DNA of 64,000 nt from GCA-002793235 sp965267355 (GCA_965267355.1 OZ253956.1:1302001-1366000); one strand, 5' to 3'; positions 50,344 to 60,379 are shown, counted from the first letter of the stretch. Program-made: numbers and translations. The notes: a model not told the origin generated them from the sequence alone.

Positions 50344-50739
50344 TTATCTCGATGAGGAGGGAGTTCCATTTTTTTTCTTTTCCATTTTCTTTTCTTTTCG
50401 AGCAGCAATCATTTTTTCAAATTTCACTTTTTGTTCAGGAGTTAAAATGGCTTCCATTTCTTTATGTTGAGCTTCACCTAAGGCTTTTCTTTTTTCTTTA
50501 ATGGCTTTCAGCTTTTCTTTCAAAACTTTAGTTTCTGCCTTTAATTTTTTACGCTGAGGCTCATATTTTGCATTAATTTCTTGCATTTTGGTTTCTTGCT
50601 CTTCAGTTAAAGCTAATTTTTCAACTAATTTTTTGTGTTTAGTTTTTTCATCAACTGGTTTTGCTTTTTCTTGTGCATTAATTGCAATAGGAGCTACCAT
50701 TAAAGCAGCAATTGCTAGTGTTAATTTCATACTTTTCAT
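50344..50739 (-). CDS. Spy/CpxP-like periplasmic helical protein
   Basis: The 131-aa protein has a signal peptide (ending INAQ) and a highly charged helical body with two LTxxQ motifs (LALTEEQETKMQEI and ILTPEQKVKFEKM), the hallmark of Spy/CpxP/ZraP proteins. It is strongly basic at the C-terminus (KEKKMEKKKNG). Relatives are ATP-independent chaperones or stress sensors in the periplasm. It is convergent with the ECF sigma operon, so an envelope-stress link is possible. Start at ATG 50739 or 50730. Confidence 0.78.
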   Translation of the reverse strand: MKSMKLTLAIAALMVAPIAINAQEKAKPVDEKTKHKKLVEKLALTEEQETKMQEINAKYEPQRKKLKAETKVLKEKLKAIKEKRKALGEAQHKEMEAILTPEQKVKFEKMIAARKEKKMEKKKNGTPSSSR

Positions 50740-50890
50740 ATCAATCTTTTTTTGTTTATATCATTATAGACTGCTAAAATTAGACCAAGTTTAATCAACA
50801 TTGTTAATTTTTATTAAAAAATTTTGTTCTTAACAACCTAAATGCAATAACTCAAATAACTTTATGTTATTCTGTTTTAAACAAAAGAGT

Positions 50891-50898
50891 TAACTTTG
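50891..50898 (+). promoter_or_regulatory. -7 box of dxs
   Basis: TAACTTTG, 18 nt before the ATG at 50917. Confidence 0.45.
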
Positions 50899-50916
50899 TA
50901 AGAAGCAAAAATTAAG

Positions 50917-52854
50917 ATGCCGATAGATTATACAACAGGACAACTATTAAAGAAAATAAATTTCCCGCAAGATTTACGAGAAAAAATTTCTGAAGATGAA
51001 TTGCCACAGTTATGTGGAGAACTGCGTGAATTTATTATTGATGTAGTTTCTCAGAAGGGTGGGCATTTTGGAGCTAGCTTAGGGGTAGTAGAAATGACAG
51101 TTGCTTTACATTATGTTTTTAATACTCCCTATGATAAATTAGTTTGGGATGTTGGGCACCAGGCTTATGGACATAAAATCCTTACTGGAAGAAGAGAGAA
51201 TTTCCATACCAATCGAATTTATAAAGGAATAAGTGGTTTTCCTAAGCCATCCGAAAGTGAGTACGATAGTTTTGCTGTAGGCCATTCATCTACTTCTATT
51301 TCAGCAGCTTTAGGTATGGCAGTTGCATCCCGCCATTTAAATGAAAAAGATAGACAACATATTGCTGTAATTGGTGATGGTTCAATGACAGCTGGATTAG
51401 CTTTTGAGGGAATGAACCATGGTGGGGTTGAAGATACTAACTTGTTGGTGGTGTTGAATGACAATTGTATGGCAATTGATCCAAATGTTGGAGCTTTGAA
51501 AGATTATCTCACTGATATTACTACTTCGCATACTTATAACAAGGTAAAAGATGAAGTTTGGCATTTGTTAGGTAAAGTGAGCAAGTTTGGGCCAAACGCA
51601 CAAGCCATAGTTCAAAAGATTGAGAATGGAATTAAATCAACCTTGTTAAAGCAAAGTAATTTATTTGAATCGTTAAACTTTAGGTATTTCGGACCTATTG
51701 ATGGTCATGATGTGAATTATATGGCTAAGGTTTTAAATGATTTAAAAGATATTCCTGGACCTAAAATATTACATTGTATTACTGAAAAAGGTAAGGGATA
51801 TCAACCAGCTGAAGATGGCGATACAACCAAGTGGCATGCACCAGGTTTATTCAATAAGGATACAGGTGAGATTATAAAAGTGACTCCAAAGAATCCCCAA
51901 CCGCCAAAATACCAGGATGTATTTGGACATACTATTGTAGAATTAGCAGAAAAGAATGATAAAATAGTTGGGGTAACTCCAGCAATGCCTTCAGGTTCAT
52001 CAATGAATATTATGATGAAAGCTATGCCTGAAAGAGCATTTGATGTTGGTATTGCTGAGCAACATGCGGTTACATTTTCTGCAGGTATGGCTGCTCAAGG
52101 TTTAGTTCCTTACTGTAATATTTATTCATCGTTTATGCAAAGAGCCTACGATCAGGTTATACACGATGTAGCATTACAAAATTTGCCTGTTGTTTTTTGT
52201 TTAGATAGGGGTGGGCTAGTTGGGGCTGATGGTCCAACACATCACGGTGCTTATGATTTGGCTTACTTTAGATGTATACCTAATATGATTGTTTCAGCCC
52301 CTATGAATGAGGAGGAATTGAGAAACTTGATGTATACAGCTCAAGCTGATAATAATGGTCCATTTTCTATCCGTTACCCAAGAGGAAATGGTGTAATGGC
52401 AGAATGGAAAACACCATTGAAGAAAGTGAAAATAGGTACAGGTAGAAGAGTAAAAAATGGTGAAGATGTAGCTATTTTAACCATTGGTCATATTGGTAAT
52501 TATGCAGCTAAAGCTACAGAACAGTTAGCCAAAGAAGGAATTGAAGTAGCACATTATGATATGCGTTTTGTGAAACCAATTGATGAGATTTTGTTACACG
52601 AAGTATTCTCTAAGTTTAAGAAAGTGATTACAGTAGAGAACGGATGTGTTCAAGGTGGAATGGGAAGTGCTGTGTTGGAGTTTATGGCTGATAACAACTA
52701 TCAAGCTGAAGTTAAACGAATGGGTATTCCTGATAAATTTATTGAACATGGTACACAAGATGAGCTATATGCTGAATGTTTCTTTAATGATGAGGCTATA
52801 GTTACTACCGTAAAATCAATGTTAGCAATTGCCGAAAATAAAGCGTTAGCATAA
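50917..52854 (+). CDS. dxs: 1-deoxy-D-xylulose-5-phosphate synthase
   Basis: It condenses pyruvate and glyceraldehyde-3-phosphate in the first step of the MEP isoprenoid pathway. The 645-aa transketolase-like enzyme has VWDVGHQAYGHKILTGR, the thiamine diphosphate motif GDGSMTAGLAFEGMN...NDNC, FRYFGPIDGHD, and the pyrimidine domain (DVGIAEQHAVTFSAGMA, DRGGLVGADGPTHHG). Full length. The DAHP synthase-chorismate mutase gene follows after 3 nt, and recJ after that, in one apparent operon. Confidence 0.97.
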   Translation: MPIDYTTGQLLKKINFPQDLREKISEDELPQLCGELREFIIDVVSQKGGHFGASLGVVEMTVALHYVFNTPYDKLVWDVGHQAYGHKILTGRRENFHTNRIYKGISGFPKPSESEYDSFAVGHSSTSISAALGMAVASRHLNEKDRQHIAVIGDGSMTAGLAFEGMNHGGVEDTNLLVVLNDNCMAIDPNVGALKDYLTDITTSHTYNKVKDEVWHLLGKVSKFGPNAQAIVQKIENGIKSTLLKQSNLFESLNFRYFGPIDGHDVNYMAKVLNDLKDIPGPKILHCITEKGKGYQPAEDGDTTKWHAPGLFNKDTGEIIKVTPKNPQPPKYQDVFGHTIVELAEKNDKIVGVTPAMPSGSSMNIMMKAMPERAFDVGIAEQHAVTFSAGMAAQGLVPYCNIYSSFMQRAYDQVIHDVALQNLPVVFCLDRGGLVGADGPTHHGAYDLAYFRCIPNMIVSAPMNEEELRNLMYTAQADNNGPFSIRYPRGNGVMAEWKTPLKKVKIGTGRRVKNGEDVAILTIGHIGNYAAKATEQLAKEGIEVAHYDMRFVKPIDEILLHEVFSKFKKVITVENGCVQGGMGSAVLEFMADNNYQAEVKRMGIPDKFIEHGTQDELYAECFFNDEAIVTTVKSMLAIAENKALA

Positions 52855-52857
52855 GTC

Positions 52858-53964
52858 TTGAAATTTGAGTTAAACATAGTAGATAAGGCTAGTTGGCTCT
52901 CACCTAAAAATCCTTTTATAATTGCTGGTCCTTGCAGTGTTGAATCTGAAGAACAGGTTTTAACTACAGCTAAAGAGTTAGTAAAGACTAATAAGATTGC
53001 TGCTTTACGAGGAGGTATATGGAAACCTAGAACGCGCCCAAATTCTTTTGAAGGAATGGGTGAACAAGCATTACCCTGGTTAAAAAATGCTGGTAATGAA
53101 GTGGGGTTGCCAGTTGCTACCGAAGTAGCAAAAGCTGAACATGTGGAGGCTTGCCTTAAAAATGATATTGATATTTTATGGATAGGTGCTAGAACTACCG
53201 TTAATCCTTTTTCAGTTCAAGAGATTGCGGATGCGCTAAAAGGGGTTGATATTCCTGTTTTTGTAAAGAACCCCATTACACCAGATATAAATTTGTGGTT
53301 GGGTGCTTTGGAACGTGTAAATGCAGTTGGAATCAAAAAATTAGGAGCTATCCATAGAGGTTTTTCATCCTTTGATAAAAGCTCATACCGAAATGCACCT
53401 ATGTGGGAAATAGCCATTGAATTGAAAATGCTATGCCCAGATATTCCTTTGATTTGTGATCCTAGCCATATTGCTGGAAGTCCAGATTTAATCCATAAAG
53501 TATCTCAAAAAGCTTTGGATATGGAAATGGATGGTTTGATGATTGAAAGTCATATTAACCCAGCAGAAGCAAGAAGTGATCCTGAGCAACAACTAAACCC
53601 TGGTGAGTTAGTAAATATGTTAGAAGAGCTTCATGTTAGAAGTGCCGATAGTTCTAATGTTGATTTTACTAATAACTTGGAGCAATTGAGAAATGTAATT
53701 GATGAGTTGGATGAGGAGCTGATTAATAAGTTCGCTTCTAGAATGAATGTGGTAGAAAAGATAGGAGAGTACAAGAAGCAAAATGATGTTACCATTCTTC
53801 AATTGGAAAGATGGGAACAGATATTGAAAAATAGAACCATGTTAGCTGAGAAAACGGGATTGAGTAATGATTTCATTAAAAAATTATTAGAGATTGTTCA
53901 TCAAGAATCTATTCGTTTACAAACCAAAGTGATGAATAAGCCGAGAATCTCGGCTAATGATTAA
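52858..53964 (+). CDS. Bifunctional 3-deoxy-7-phosphoheptulonate synthase / chorismate mutase
   Basis: Starts at TTG. Residues about 1-265 are a type I-beta DAHP synthase (FIAGPCSVESEEQ, GGIWKPRTRPNSFEG, IGARTTVNPF, KNPITPDINLW, CDPSHIAGSPDLI) and residues about 280-368 an AroQ-class chorismate mutase (LEQLRNVIDELDEELINKFASRMNVVEKIGEYKK). The fusion is the usual form in Bacteroidota, with the mutase domain giving feedback control. It makes prephenate, which is also the carbon donor used by TrhP-type tRNA hydroxylation. The 3' end overlaps recJ by 8 nt if the first recJ ATG is used. Confidence 0.94.
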   Translation: MKFELNIVDKASWLSPKNPFIIAGPCSVESEEQVLTTAKELVKTNKIAALRGGIWKPRTRPNSFEGMGEQALPWLKNAGNEVGLPVATEVAKAEHVEACLKNDIDILWIGARTTVNPFSVQEIADALKGVDIPVFVKNPITPDINLWLGALERVNAVGIKKLGAIHRGFSSFDKSSYRNAPMWEIAIELKMLCPDIPLICDPSHIAGSPDLIHKVSQKALDMEMDGLMIESHINPAEARSDPEQQLNPGELVNMLEELHVRSADSSNVDFTNNLEQLRNVIDELDEELINKFASRMNVVEKIGEYKKQNDVTILQLERWEQILKNRTMLAEKTGLSNDFIKKLLEIVHQESIRLQTKVMNKPRISAND

Positions 53965-55672
53965 TATGGAGAAACGTTGGAAAATAAAAGCTCAATCCAA
54001 TCCTAATGAAGTTCAGCAATTATCAGTTGAACTTAATAATTTAGACCATATTCTAACTAATATTTTACTGCAAAGAGGAATAACTTCTTTTGATCAAGCC
54101 AAGCATTATTTCAGACCAGAATTAACTGATATTCATGATCCTTTTTTAATGAAGGATATGGATAAAGCAGTTGATAGATTACAGCAAGCTATTGAGAACG
54201 ATGAAAAGATTTTGATTTATGGAGATTATGATGTAGATGGTACTACATCGGTAGCTATGGTATATTCTTATTTAATGAATTATTATCAGAATTTGGAATA
54301 TTACATTCCTGATAGATATACCGAAGGTTATGGGGTTTCTTATAAAGGAATAGACTATGCTGCTGAAAATGGTTTTCAACTAATAATCGCTTTGGATTGT
54401 GGGATTAAGGCATTGGAGAAAGTAGCTTATGCTACCGAAAAAGGAGTTGATTTTATCATTTGTGACCATCACCGACCGGGAGATGAAATACCTAATGCTG
54501 CAGCAGTTTTAGACCCTAAAAGAACGGATTGCGAATATCATTATGATGGTTTGTCGGGTTGTGGAGTTGGTTTTAAATTACTACATGCTTGGACTAAGCA
54601 AACCCAAAAAGATGAAGCCAAACTTTTTGAGTATTTAGATTTATTAGCCATAAGCACTTGTGCTGATATTGTTCCTATAACTGATGAGAACAGAGTTTTT
54701 GTTTACTATGGATTAAAGAAGATAAACGAAAATCCACGTTTAAGCATTCAGGTGATGAAAGAGTTATCTAACTTAAAAAGACCTGAAATGACTGTGATGG
54801 ATGTAGTATTTACCTTTGCTCCACGCATTAATGCGGCAGGCAGAATTAGCTCAGGTAACAAAGCTGTGGAAATGCTGGTAGCTGAAGATAGGGAAGTAAT
54901 TGAGGAAGTGGGCTTAAAGATAAACGCCTATAATGATGAGCGAAGAGGGCTGGATAAAACCATAACTTCTGAGGCGTTATCATTTATTAGTGATGATGAG
55001 GAATTGCAAGGAAGAAAATCTACGGTTTTATATAAAGAAGATTGGCATAAAGGAGTTATAGGTATTGTAGCTTCTCGATTGATTGAAACATACTACAAAC
55101 CTACCATTGTGTTAACCGAATCTAACGGTAAAGTAACAGGTTCTGCAAGAACAGTAGAAGGATTTGATGTGTATGCTGCCATTGATGCTTGTAGTGATTT
55201 ATTGGAGCAGTTTGGAGGACATACAGCTGCTGCTGGACTAACCTTAAAAAAGGAAAACGTAGAAGATTTTATCCATAAGTTTGAAGAGGTGGTGAATGAG
55301 CAAATTGATGAGGAATTATTAGTTCCTGTTGTAGAGATTGATGCAGAATTAACCTTGAGCCAAATTGATGATAAGTTTAATAGAGTGCTGAAACAGTTTG
55401 CACCTTTTGGGCCACACAACATGCGACCAGTTTTTAAAACGGAAAATGTGTTAGTTGATTATGTGGGAACAGTGGGAGACAACCACTTAAAAATGACTGT
55501 TTTTGAAGTTGATAACCCCACCCATAAATTGAATTGTATAGGGTTTAATTTGGGTAAATATGCTAATGATTTAGCACCAGGAGTACCATTTAGTATAGCG
55601 TATAATATTGAAGAAAACTTCTGGAACGGACAAACTACTTTGCAGTTGAATGTAAAGGATTTGAAGATTTAA
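53957..55672 (+). CDS. recJ: Single-stranded-DNA-specific exonuclease RecJ
   Basis: A 5'-3' ssDNA exonuclease for recombination and mismatch repair. The 571-aa protein has the DHH phosphoesterase motifs (IYGDYDVDGTTSVAM, ALDCGIKAL, CDHHRPGDEIP), a DHHA1 domain with GSARTVEGFDVYAAI and FGGHTAAAGLTL, and an OB-fold C-terminus. Starts at ATG 53957 (overlapping the previous gene) or 53966. Its stop overlaps that of lptB tail-to-tail by 4 nt, with no hairpin between. Confidence 0.95.
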   Translation: MINMEKRWKIKAQSNPNEVQQLSVELNNLDHILTNILLQRGITSFDQAKHYFRPELTDIHDPFLMKDMDKAVDRLQQAIENDEKILIYGDYDVDGTTSVAMVYSYLMNYYQNLEYYIPDRYTEGYGVSYKGIDYAAENGFQLIIALDCGIKALEKVAYATEKGVDFIICDHHRPGDEIPNAAAVLDPKRTDCEYHYDGLSGCGVGFKLLHAWTKQTQKDEAKLFEYLDLLAISTCADIVPITDENRVFVYYGLKKINENPRLSIQVMKELSNLKRPEMTVMDVVFTFAPRINAAGRISSGNKAVEMLVAEDREVIEEVGLKINAYNDERRGLDKTITSEALSFISDDEELQGRKSTVLYKEDWHKGVIGIVASRLIETYYKPTIVLTESNGKVTGSARTVEGFDVYAAIDACSDLLEQFGGHTAAAGLTLKKENVEDFIHKFEEVVNEQIDEELLVPVVEIDAELTLSQIDDKFNRVLKQFAPFGPHNMRPVFKTENVLVDYVGTVGDNHLKMTVFEVDNPTHKLNCIGFNLGKYANDLAPGVPFSIAYNIEENFWNGQTTLQLNVKDLKI

Positions 55673-56400
55673 ACTTTTCTTCTCAATTCAAAGTTCTGTC
55701 CTAGGTAAACTCTACGTACTTGTTCATCAGCTGCCAACTCTTCAGCTGTACCAGCTTTTAAAATATTACCTTCAAATAATAGGTAAGCTCTATCAGTAAT
55801 ACTTAAGGTTTCTTGTACGTTGTGGTCGGTAATTAAAATACCTATGTTTTTGTCTTTTAGCTTAGCTACAATGCTTTGTATGTCTTCTACTGCAATTGGA
55901 TCAACTCCTGCAAAAGGTTCATCCAACAATATAAACTTCGGGTTAGAAGCTAAAGCTCTAGCAATTTCAGTTCTTCGTTTTTCACCACCACTTAAGTTGT
56001 GCCCTAAGTTTTTTCGCACGTGACCTAAACTGAACTCATCTAGCAATTCTTCTAGTCGTTGTTTTTGCTCTTCTTTAGTGTAAGGCATCATTTCTAAAAT
56101 GGCAGCAATGTTATCCTCTACACTTAATTTTCTAAAAACAGAAACTTCTTGTGGTAGGTAACCTATACCCATTTGAGCTCTTTTGTACATGGGTAGTTTG
56201 GTAATCTCTTCTTCGTCTAAAAACACTCTACCTTCGTTAGGTTGAATTAAGCCGACAATCATGTAAAAAGAAGTGGTTTTACCAGCGCCATTTGGTCCTA
56301 ATAAACCAACAATTTCTCCTTGCTTTACATCAATAGAAACACCTTTAACTACTGTGCGTTTTCCGTATTTTTTAATGATGTTGTCCGCCCTTAAAATCAT
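55669..56400 (-). CDS. lptB: LPS-export ABC transporter ATPase LptB
   Basis: LptB powers extraction of lipopolysaccharide from the inner membrane by LptFG. The 243-aa protein has Walker A GPNGAGKTTS, Q-loop YLPQEVSVFRKLSVEDN, signature LSGGEKRRTEIARAL, Walker B FILLDEPFAGVDPIAV and the H-loop ITDHNVQETL. The segment FRKLSVEDN and length are LptB-like. No other lpt gene is adjacent. tatC lies 40 nt upstream on the same strand. Confidence 0.94.
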   Translation of the reverse strand: MILRADNIIKKYGKRTVVKGVSIDVKQGEIVGLLGPNGAGKTTSFYMIVGLIQPNEGRVFLDEEEITKLPMYKRAQMGIGYLPQEVSVFRKLSVEDNIAAILEMMPYTKEEQKQRLEELLDEFSLGHVRKNLGHNLSGGEKRRTEIARALASNPKFILLDEPFAGVDPIAVEDIQSIVAKLKDKNIGILITDHNVQETLSITDRAYLLFEGNILKAGTAEELAADEQVRRVYLGQNFELRRKV

Positions 56401-56440
56401 AAGCTAAAGATAGCGATTATATAACACTTTAAGTCAATTA

Positions 56441-57250
56441 TTATTGTTCAGCTTTTTTATTTACTGCTTTAGAAATGAATATACTAAACTCGTACAATAC
56501 TAGTAAAGGAATGGTTAAAAGCACTTGACTAGAAACATCTGGTGGAGTGATAATTGCTGAAAGCACTAAGGTAACCACAATGGCATGCTTACGATACTTA
56601 CGCATAAATTCTGGAGTCATTATTCCCATTTTAGAGAGGAAGTAAACAATTAAAGGAAGTTCAAACACTAATCCACAAACCAAAGTAACAGTGGTTACTG
56701 TGCTAATAAATGATTTTAAATCTATTTGGTTGGTTACACTCTCACTTATCTGATAGTTTCCTAAAAATTGAACTGACAAAGGTGAAACAAAGTAGTATCC
56801 AAATAATATCCCCAACATAAATAATAATGAACCTGAGAATACTAAAGAGCGAGCGTGTTTCTTTTCTTTTTTTTGTAAAGCAGGGCTGATGAAACGCCAC
56901 ACTTCAAATAAAATATAAGGGAAACCAAGTATTAAACCAGCTACTAAAGAAGTCATAATATGGACCGTAAATTGTCCACTCATAGTAATGTTAATTACGC
57001 TAAACTTAATATCACTCATGCATAAATCATCACCCCTACCAATTAGGTGAGAGATTTTACAAAACAATTCATAAGTCCAGAAATCAGCATTTTTTTGAGC
57101 TAGAATTACATCATCAAAAACGAATCCTTTAAAAATAAAAGCAGCGGTAGCCATTATCAAAATCACTACCGTAGAGCGCACCAAATGCCACCGAAGCACT
57201 TCCAAGTGCTCCAAAAAAGACATGTCTCCTTTATTTTTTTCTTCGCTCAT
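56441..57250 (-). CDS. tatC: Twin-arginine translocase subunit TatC
   Basis: TatC recognises twin-arginine signal peptides and exports folded proteins. The 269-aa protein has the N-terminal motif MSFLEHLEVLRWHL, about six transmembrane segments, FRFISPALxxxE-like sequence (WRFISPALQKKEKK) and the conserved FELPLIVYFLSKMGIMTPEFMRKYRKHAIV..AIITPPDVSSQ. There is an unusual Cys-containing loop (CKISHLIGRGDDLC, about 65-78) between the first two membrane segments. No tatA is visible in the window. Confidence 0.95.
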   Translation of the reverse strand: MSEEKNKGDMSFLEHLEVLRWHLVRSTVVILIMATAAFIFKGFVFDDVILAQKNADFWTYELFCKISHLIGRGDDLCMSDIKFSVINITMSGQFTVHIMTSLVAGLILGFPYILFEVWRFISPALQKKEKKHARSLVFSGSLLFMLGILFGYYFVSPLSVQFLGNYQISESVTNQIDLKSFISTVTTVTLVCGLVFELPLIVYFLSKMGIMTPEFMRKYRKHAIVVTLVLSAIITPPDVSSQVLLTIPLLVLYEFSIFISKAVNKKAEQ

Positions 57251-57258
57251 AAGGGAGA

Positions 57259-57266
57259 CAAATTTA
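57259..57266 (-). promoter_or_regulatory. -7 box of tatC
   Basis: Reads TAAATTTG on the minus strand, 8 nt before the ATG at 57250. Confidence 0.45.
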
Positions 57267-57290
57267 ATTAATTAAACGAAAAGGCTAGTG

Positions 57291-58376
57291 CTAATAGTAA
57301 CGCTTGTCTTTACTGTGCTTAATGTCGGTAACAAACTGTTTAATTTGTTGCTCATCTTGTTTTTTACATACCAGCAATATATTGTCAGATTCAACCACGA
57401 TGTAATCTTTCAATCCTTGTAAAACTACCAATTTGTTTTTAGGAACATTGATAATGTTTCCTTTCGATTCGTATAGCATTACGTTTTTACCAACTACAGC
57501 ATTTTTGTTTTCATCCAATGGTAAGTGTGTGTAAATAGAACCCCAAGTTCCTAAATCGCTCCAGCCAATGTCAGCACTCATTACGTGTACATTTTTAGAT
57601 TTTTCCATGATGCCGTAATCAATGGAAATGCTTTTACACGTACCATATATTTCTTTAATGAAAGCAGCTTCATCAGGGGTATTGTATTTCCCTTCTCCTG
57701 AGGCAAATAACTCACTCATGGTTGGTAACAAATTCTCAAATGCTTTTTGTATGCTTTTTAAACTCCAAACAAACATTCCTGAATTCCAGCAAAAATCGCC
57801 ACTATCTAAAAACTGTTTTGCCAATTCTAAATCGGGTTTTTCTGTAAAAGTTTTTACTTTTTTAATTCCTTCTTCAGTTGCAGTATCATCAGAAAATTGA
57901 ATGTAACCATAACCTGTATCAGGTCGGGTAGGAGTAATTCCTAAAGTAAATAAAGCATCGTTTTTGGCAGTGTATTCTAAAGCGGTATTAATGATTCTTA
58001 CAAACTCATCTTCCTTTAAAATTAGATGATCTGCAGGTGCAACAACAATGTTTGCATCGGGGTTTATAGCTGCTATTTTGTGGTTAGCATAAGCAATACA
58101 TGGTGCTGTATTACGCATGCTTGGCTCACAAACCACTTGGTTTTTACTAATTCCAGTTAATTGTTCTAAAGTTAAATCTTTATAGATTTCATTGGTAACA
58201 ATGTAAATGTTTTCCTCTGGGCAAATTCGCTTTAAACGGTTATAAGTCTGTTGGATAAGTGTTTCACCAGTTCCTAAAATGTCTAAAAACTGTTTAGGGT
58301 GTTGTGTTCTGCTCATTGGCCAGAATCTACTTCCGATTCCGCCAGCCATAATTACGCAGTAGTTGTTTTTGTTCAT
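57291..58376 (-). CDS. manC: Mannose-1-phosphate guanylyltransferase
   Basis: Makes GDP-mannose from mannose-1-phosphate and GTP for polysaccharide and glycoprotein synthesis. The 361-aa nucleotidyltransferase has the N-terminal signature VIMAGGIGSRFWPMSRTQHPKQF, VAPADHLI, FTEKPDLELAKQFL, WNSGMFVW and SIDYGIMEKS. It is the monofunctional form, lacking the isomerase domain of longer ManC/AlgA proteins. It directly follows the aminotransferase gene (0-nt spacer). Confidence 0.93.
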   Translation of the reverse strand: MNKNNYCVIMAGGIGSRFWPMSRTQHPKQFLDILGTGETLIQQTYNRLKRICPEENIYIVTNEIYKDLTLEQLTGISKNQVVCEPSMRNTAPCIAYANHKIAAINPDANIVVAPADHLILKEDEFVRIINTALEYTAKNDALFTLGITPTRPDTGYGYIQFSDDTATEEGIKKVKTFTEKPDLELAKQFLDSGDFCWNSGMFVWSLKSIQKAFENLLPTMSELFASGEGKYNTPDEAAFIKEIYGTCKSISIDYGIMEKSKNVHVMSADIGWSDLGTWGSIYTHLPLDENKNAVVGKNVMLYESKGNIINVPKNKLVVLQGLKDYIVVESDNILLVCKKQDEQQIKQFVTDIKHSKDKRYY

Positions 58377-59672
58377 TTAGATAGCTTTTAATTTGTTTAA
58401 AGCAGTTTCTAATTTGCCAAATAATTCATCAATTTCTTCATAAACAGAAGTTCCTACAGACAGTCTGTACCATGGTGATTTTTTGGAAGCACCAAAAGCA
58501 TAAAAAGGAACAATAGCTAATCCAGCTTCATTCAAAAGATATTGAGTTACTTCTTCTGTAGTATGTAACTCTCTCCCATCTTCTGTAGCATGCTTGGTTA
58601 AATCAAACTTTACGGTAAGGTAAATGGCTGCTTGAGGCGGAATAGCATCAACCTGAAAGCCTTTTTCTTTAAGAGCAATCATTCCTTCATAAAAAGCTAC
58701 TAATCGTTTGTTAATGTCGTTTTTGAAAGAAAATAAAAAATCATCAATTTGCTCGTTTTTGTTGAGGTAATTTGCAGAAGCAACTTGCTCAGCTTTTGGT
58801 GACCATGCTCCAACATGGCTTAAAATAGCTCTCATTTTTCCTATCAATTTTTCTGGACCAAAAGCCCAACCAACTCTAACACCTGTTGCTGCAAATGCTT
58901 TTGACATACCATCAATGTAAATGGTATATTTTTTCATCTCAGGATTGATAGAAACAGGGTCAAAGTGTCTCGTTTCACCGTGTGTTAATGCCCAGTATAT
59001 TTGATCAAACATTAAGTAAACAGGTTTTTTAGCATCCCCACGTTTTCTGTTTTCATCCAATATCAAATCACAAATTTGTTTTAATCCTTCTTCAGTAAAA
59101 ACAGTTCCTGTTGGATTAAGAGGAGAACATAAAGCAATTATATTAGCTTCTGAAATGTATGGTTGAATATCTCCAGCTGTTGGCATAAAGTTGGTTTCAG
59201 CAGTAGTTTCAATCATTACTTTTCTACAATGAGAAAGATGTGAGTAGTGGTTGTTGTTCCATGATGGTACAGGAAAAACTACTGTGTCTCCTGGATCTAA
59301 TATAGTTTGATAAGTAGCGTAAATTAATGGTCTTGCACCACCAGAGATTAAAATTTGATCTGGACTGTATTCTAAGCCACCATTGATGTGTAAAAAATGG
59401 GAAACAGCTTCTCTTAATTCTTGAATTCCATTAGCAGCAGGATAATTAGTTTCATCATTTTGATAAGCGTCAATAATTTCCTTTTTTAATTCAGTAGGAA
59501 TTGGAAATATTTTTGGATTAAAATCGCCTATGGTTAAATTGTAAATTTTTTCGCCTTGTTTAATTTTCTCTTTTACCTCTCCAGCTAGCTTTATGATTTC
59601 AGAACCAATAAGGTTCTCAGCCATTTCTGATACTCTCTGATTTACGATAGGTTCCATCAATTTTATATCCAT
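58377..59672 (-). CDS. PLP-dependent aminotransferase (class I, aspartate aminotransferase-like)
   Basis: The 431-aa fold-type I aminotransferase has IYNLTIGDFNPKIFPIP near the start, ISGGARPLIYATYQTILDPGD, CSPLNPTGTVF, the PLP lysine in DGMSKAFAATGVRVGWAFGP (about 250) and the substrate-binding arginine in WYRLSVGTSV. The best guess is aspartate or a related amino acid as substrate. An upstream TAACTTCG (minus strand, 59699-59706) may be a -7 box of the TAnnTTCG type also seen before the T9SS paralogues. manC follows without a gap. Confidence 0.88.
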   Translation of the reverse strand: MDIKLMEPIVNQRVSEMAENLIGSEIIKLAGEVKEKIKQGEKIYNLTIGDFNPKIFPIPTELKKEIIDAYQNDETNYPAANGIQELREAVSHFLHINGGLEYSPDQILISGGARPLIYATYQTILDPGDTVVFPVPSWNNNHYSHLSHCRKVMIETTAETNFMPTAGDIQPYISEANIIALCSPLNPTGTVFTEEGLKQICDLILDENRKRGDAKKPVYLMFDQIYWALTHGETRHFDPVSINPEMKKYTIYIDGMSKAFAATGVRVGWAFGPEKLIGKMRAILSHVGAWSPKAEQVASANYLNKNEQIDDFLFSFKNDINKRLVAFYEGMIALKEKGFQVDAIPPQAAIYLTVKFDLTKHATEDGRELHTTEEVTQYLLNEAGLAIVPFYAFGASKKSPWYRLSVGTSVYEEIDELFGKLETALNKLKAI

Positions 59673-59770
59673 AATATAATTCGATTTTAATACTAACGCG
59701 AAGTTAATTAAATCAAATAGGGAACTTAAAAAATAACAAGGGTTTAGTTTTCAACAAGCAGTTGAAAAGC

Positions 59771-60379
59771 TTAGGTTAGAGGTGAAACTTCCGCTATGCC
59801 ATGGATTAAATACTCTTTTTTAGTGCCAAATTCTTTACATAAAAAACGAGTTCTCTTTTTATTTCCTTTAATGAAAATACGTTTATTATTCAAACTAAAT
59901 TTTGCACCTTCAGGTAAATCTGATAAATGAATTAAGTTGGTTGGAGCATCATATTTTTTCAATTCTTTAACTAAATGTGCATCCCTCGCAGAAGATGCTG
60001 CAGGATTTCTCATGTGCTCTTTTATGATAAGTGCTAAATTTTCGGGGAAAACGGGTTTATTTAGTAATACAGACATTAATTTTTGAAATTCTGTTTTCCA
60101 CTCTATACCATGTGCTTTAACTTTATGTTGATGTTTGTGCCAAACCAACAGATGTGCAAACTCATGTGTGAGGGTAATTAAAAAAGCATATTGATTAAGG
60201 TTGCCATTTACACTAATTTTGGGGAGTTCGGTTTTCAAAGGACTTCTAAAATCGCCAAACTTAGTAACACGTTTCTTTGGTATTTTTAATTGAAATGGCC
60301 GTTGGGCAAACCATTTTTCTAGAATGGGTAAACTTTCTTTTGGAACATAGTTTTTAATTATTTCCAAAGATTGATTCAT
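59771..60379 (-). CDS. SprT-like zinc metalloprotease-domain protein
   Basis: The 202-aa protein contains the zinc-binding THEFAHLLVWH (HExxH, about residues 70-80) and a further histidine in KAHGIEWKTEFQKLM, matching the SprT-like domain (relatives: SprT and the C-terminal protease of Spartan, which cuts DNA-protein crosslinks). The C-terminal part has a small beta domain (KFSLNNKRIFIKGNKKRTRFLCKEF) but no four-cysteine zinc ribbon. Its start overlaps the feoB stop by 4 nt. Confidence 0.85.
   Translation of the reverse strand: MNQSLEIIKNYVPKESLPILEKWFAQRPFQLKIPKKRVTKFGDFRSPLKTELPKISVNGNLNQYAFLITLTHEFAHLLVWHKHQHKVKAHGIEWKTEFQKLMSVLLNKPVFPENLALIIKEHMRNPAASSARDAHLVKELKKYDAPTNLIHLSDLPEGAKFSLNNKRIFIKGNKKRTRFLCKEFGTKKEYLIHGIAEVSPLT

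Noticed and set aside
55669..55675. Missing terminator between convergent recJ and lptB
   Set aside because: The stops overlap by 4 nt and no hairpin is seen, but such tight convergent ends are common and termination may be Rho-dependent.
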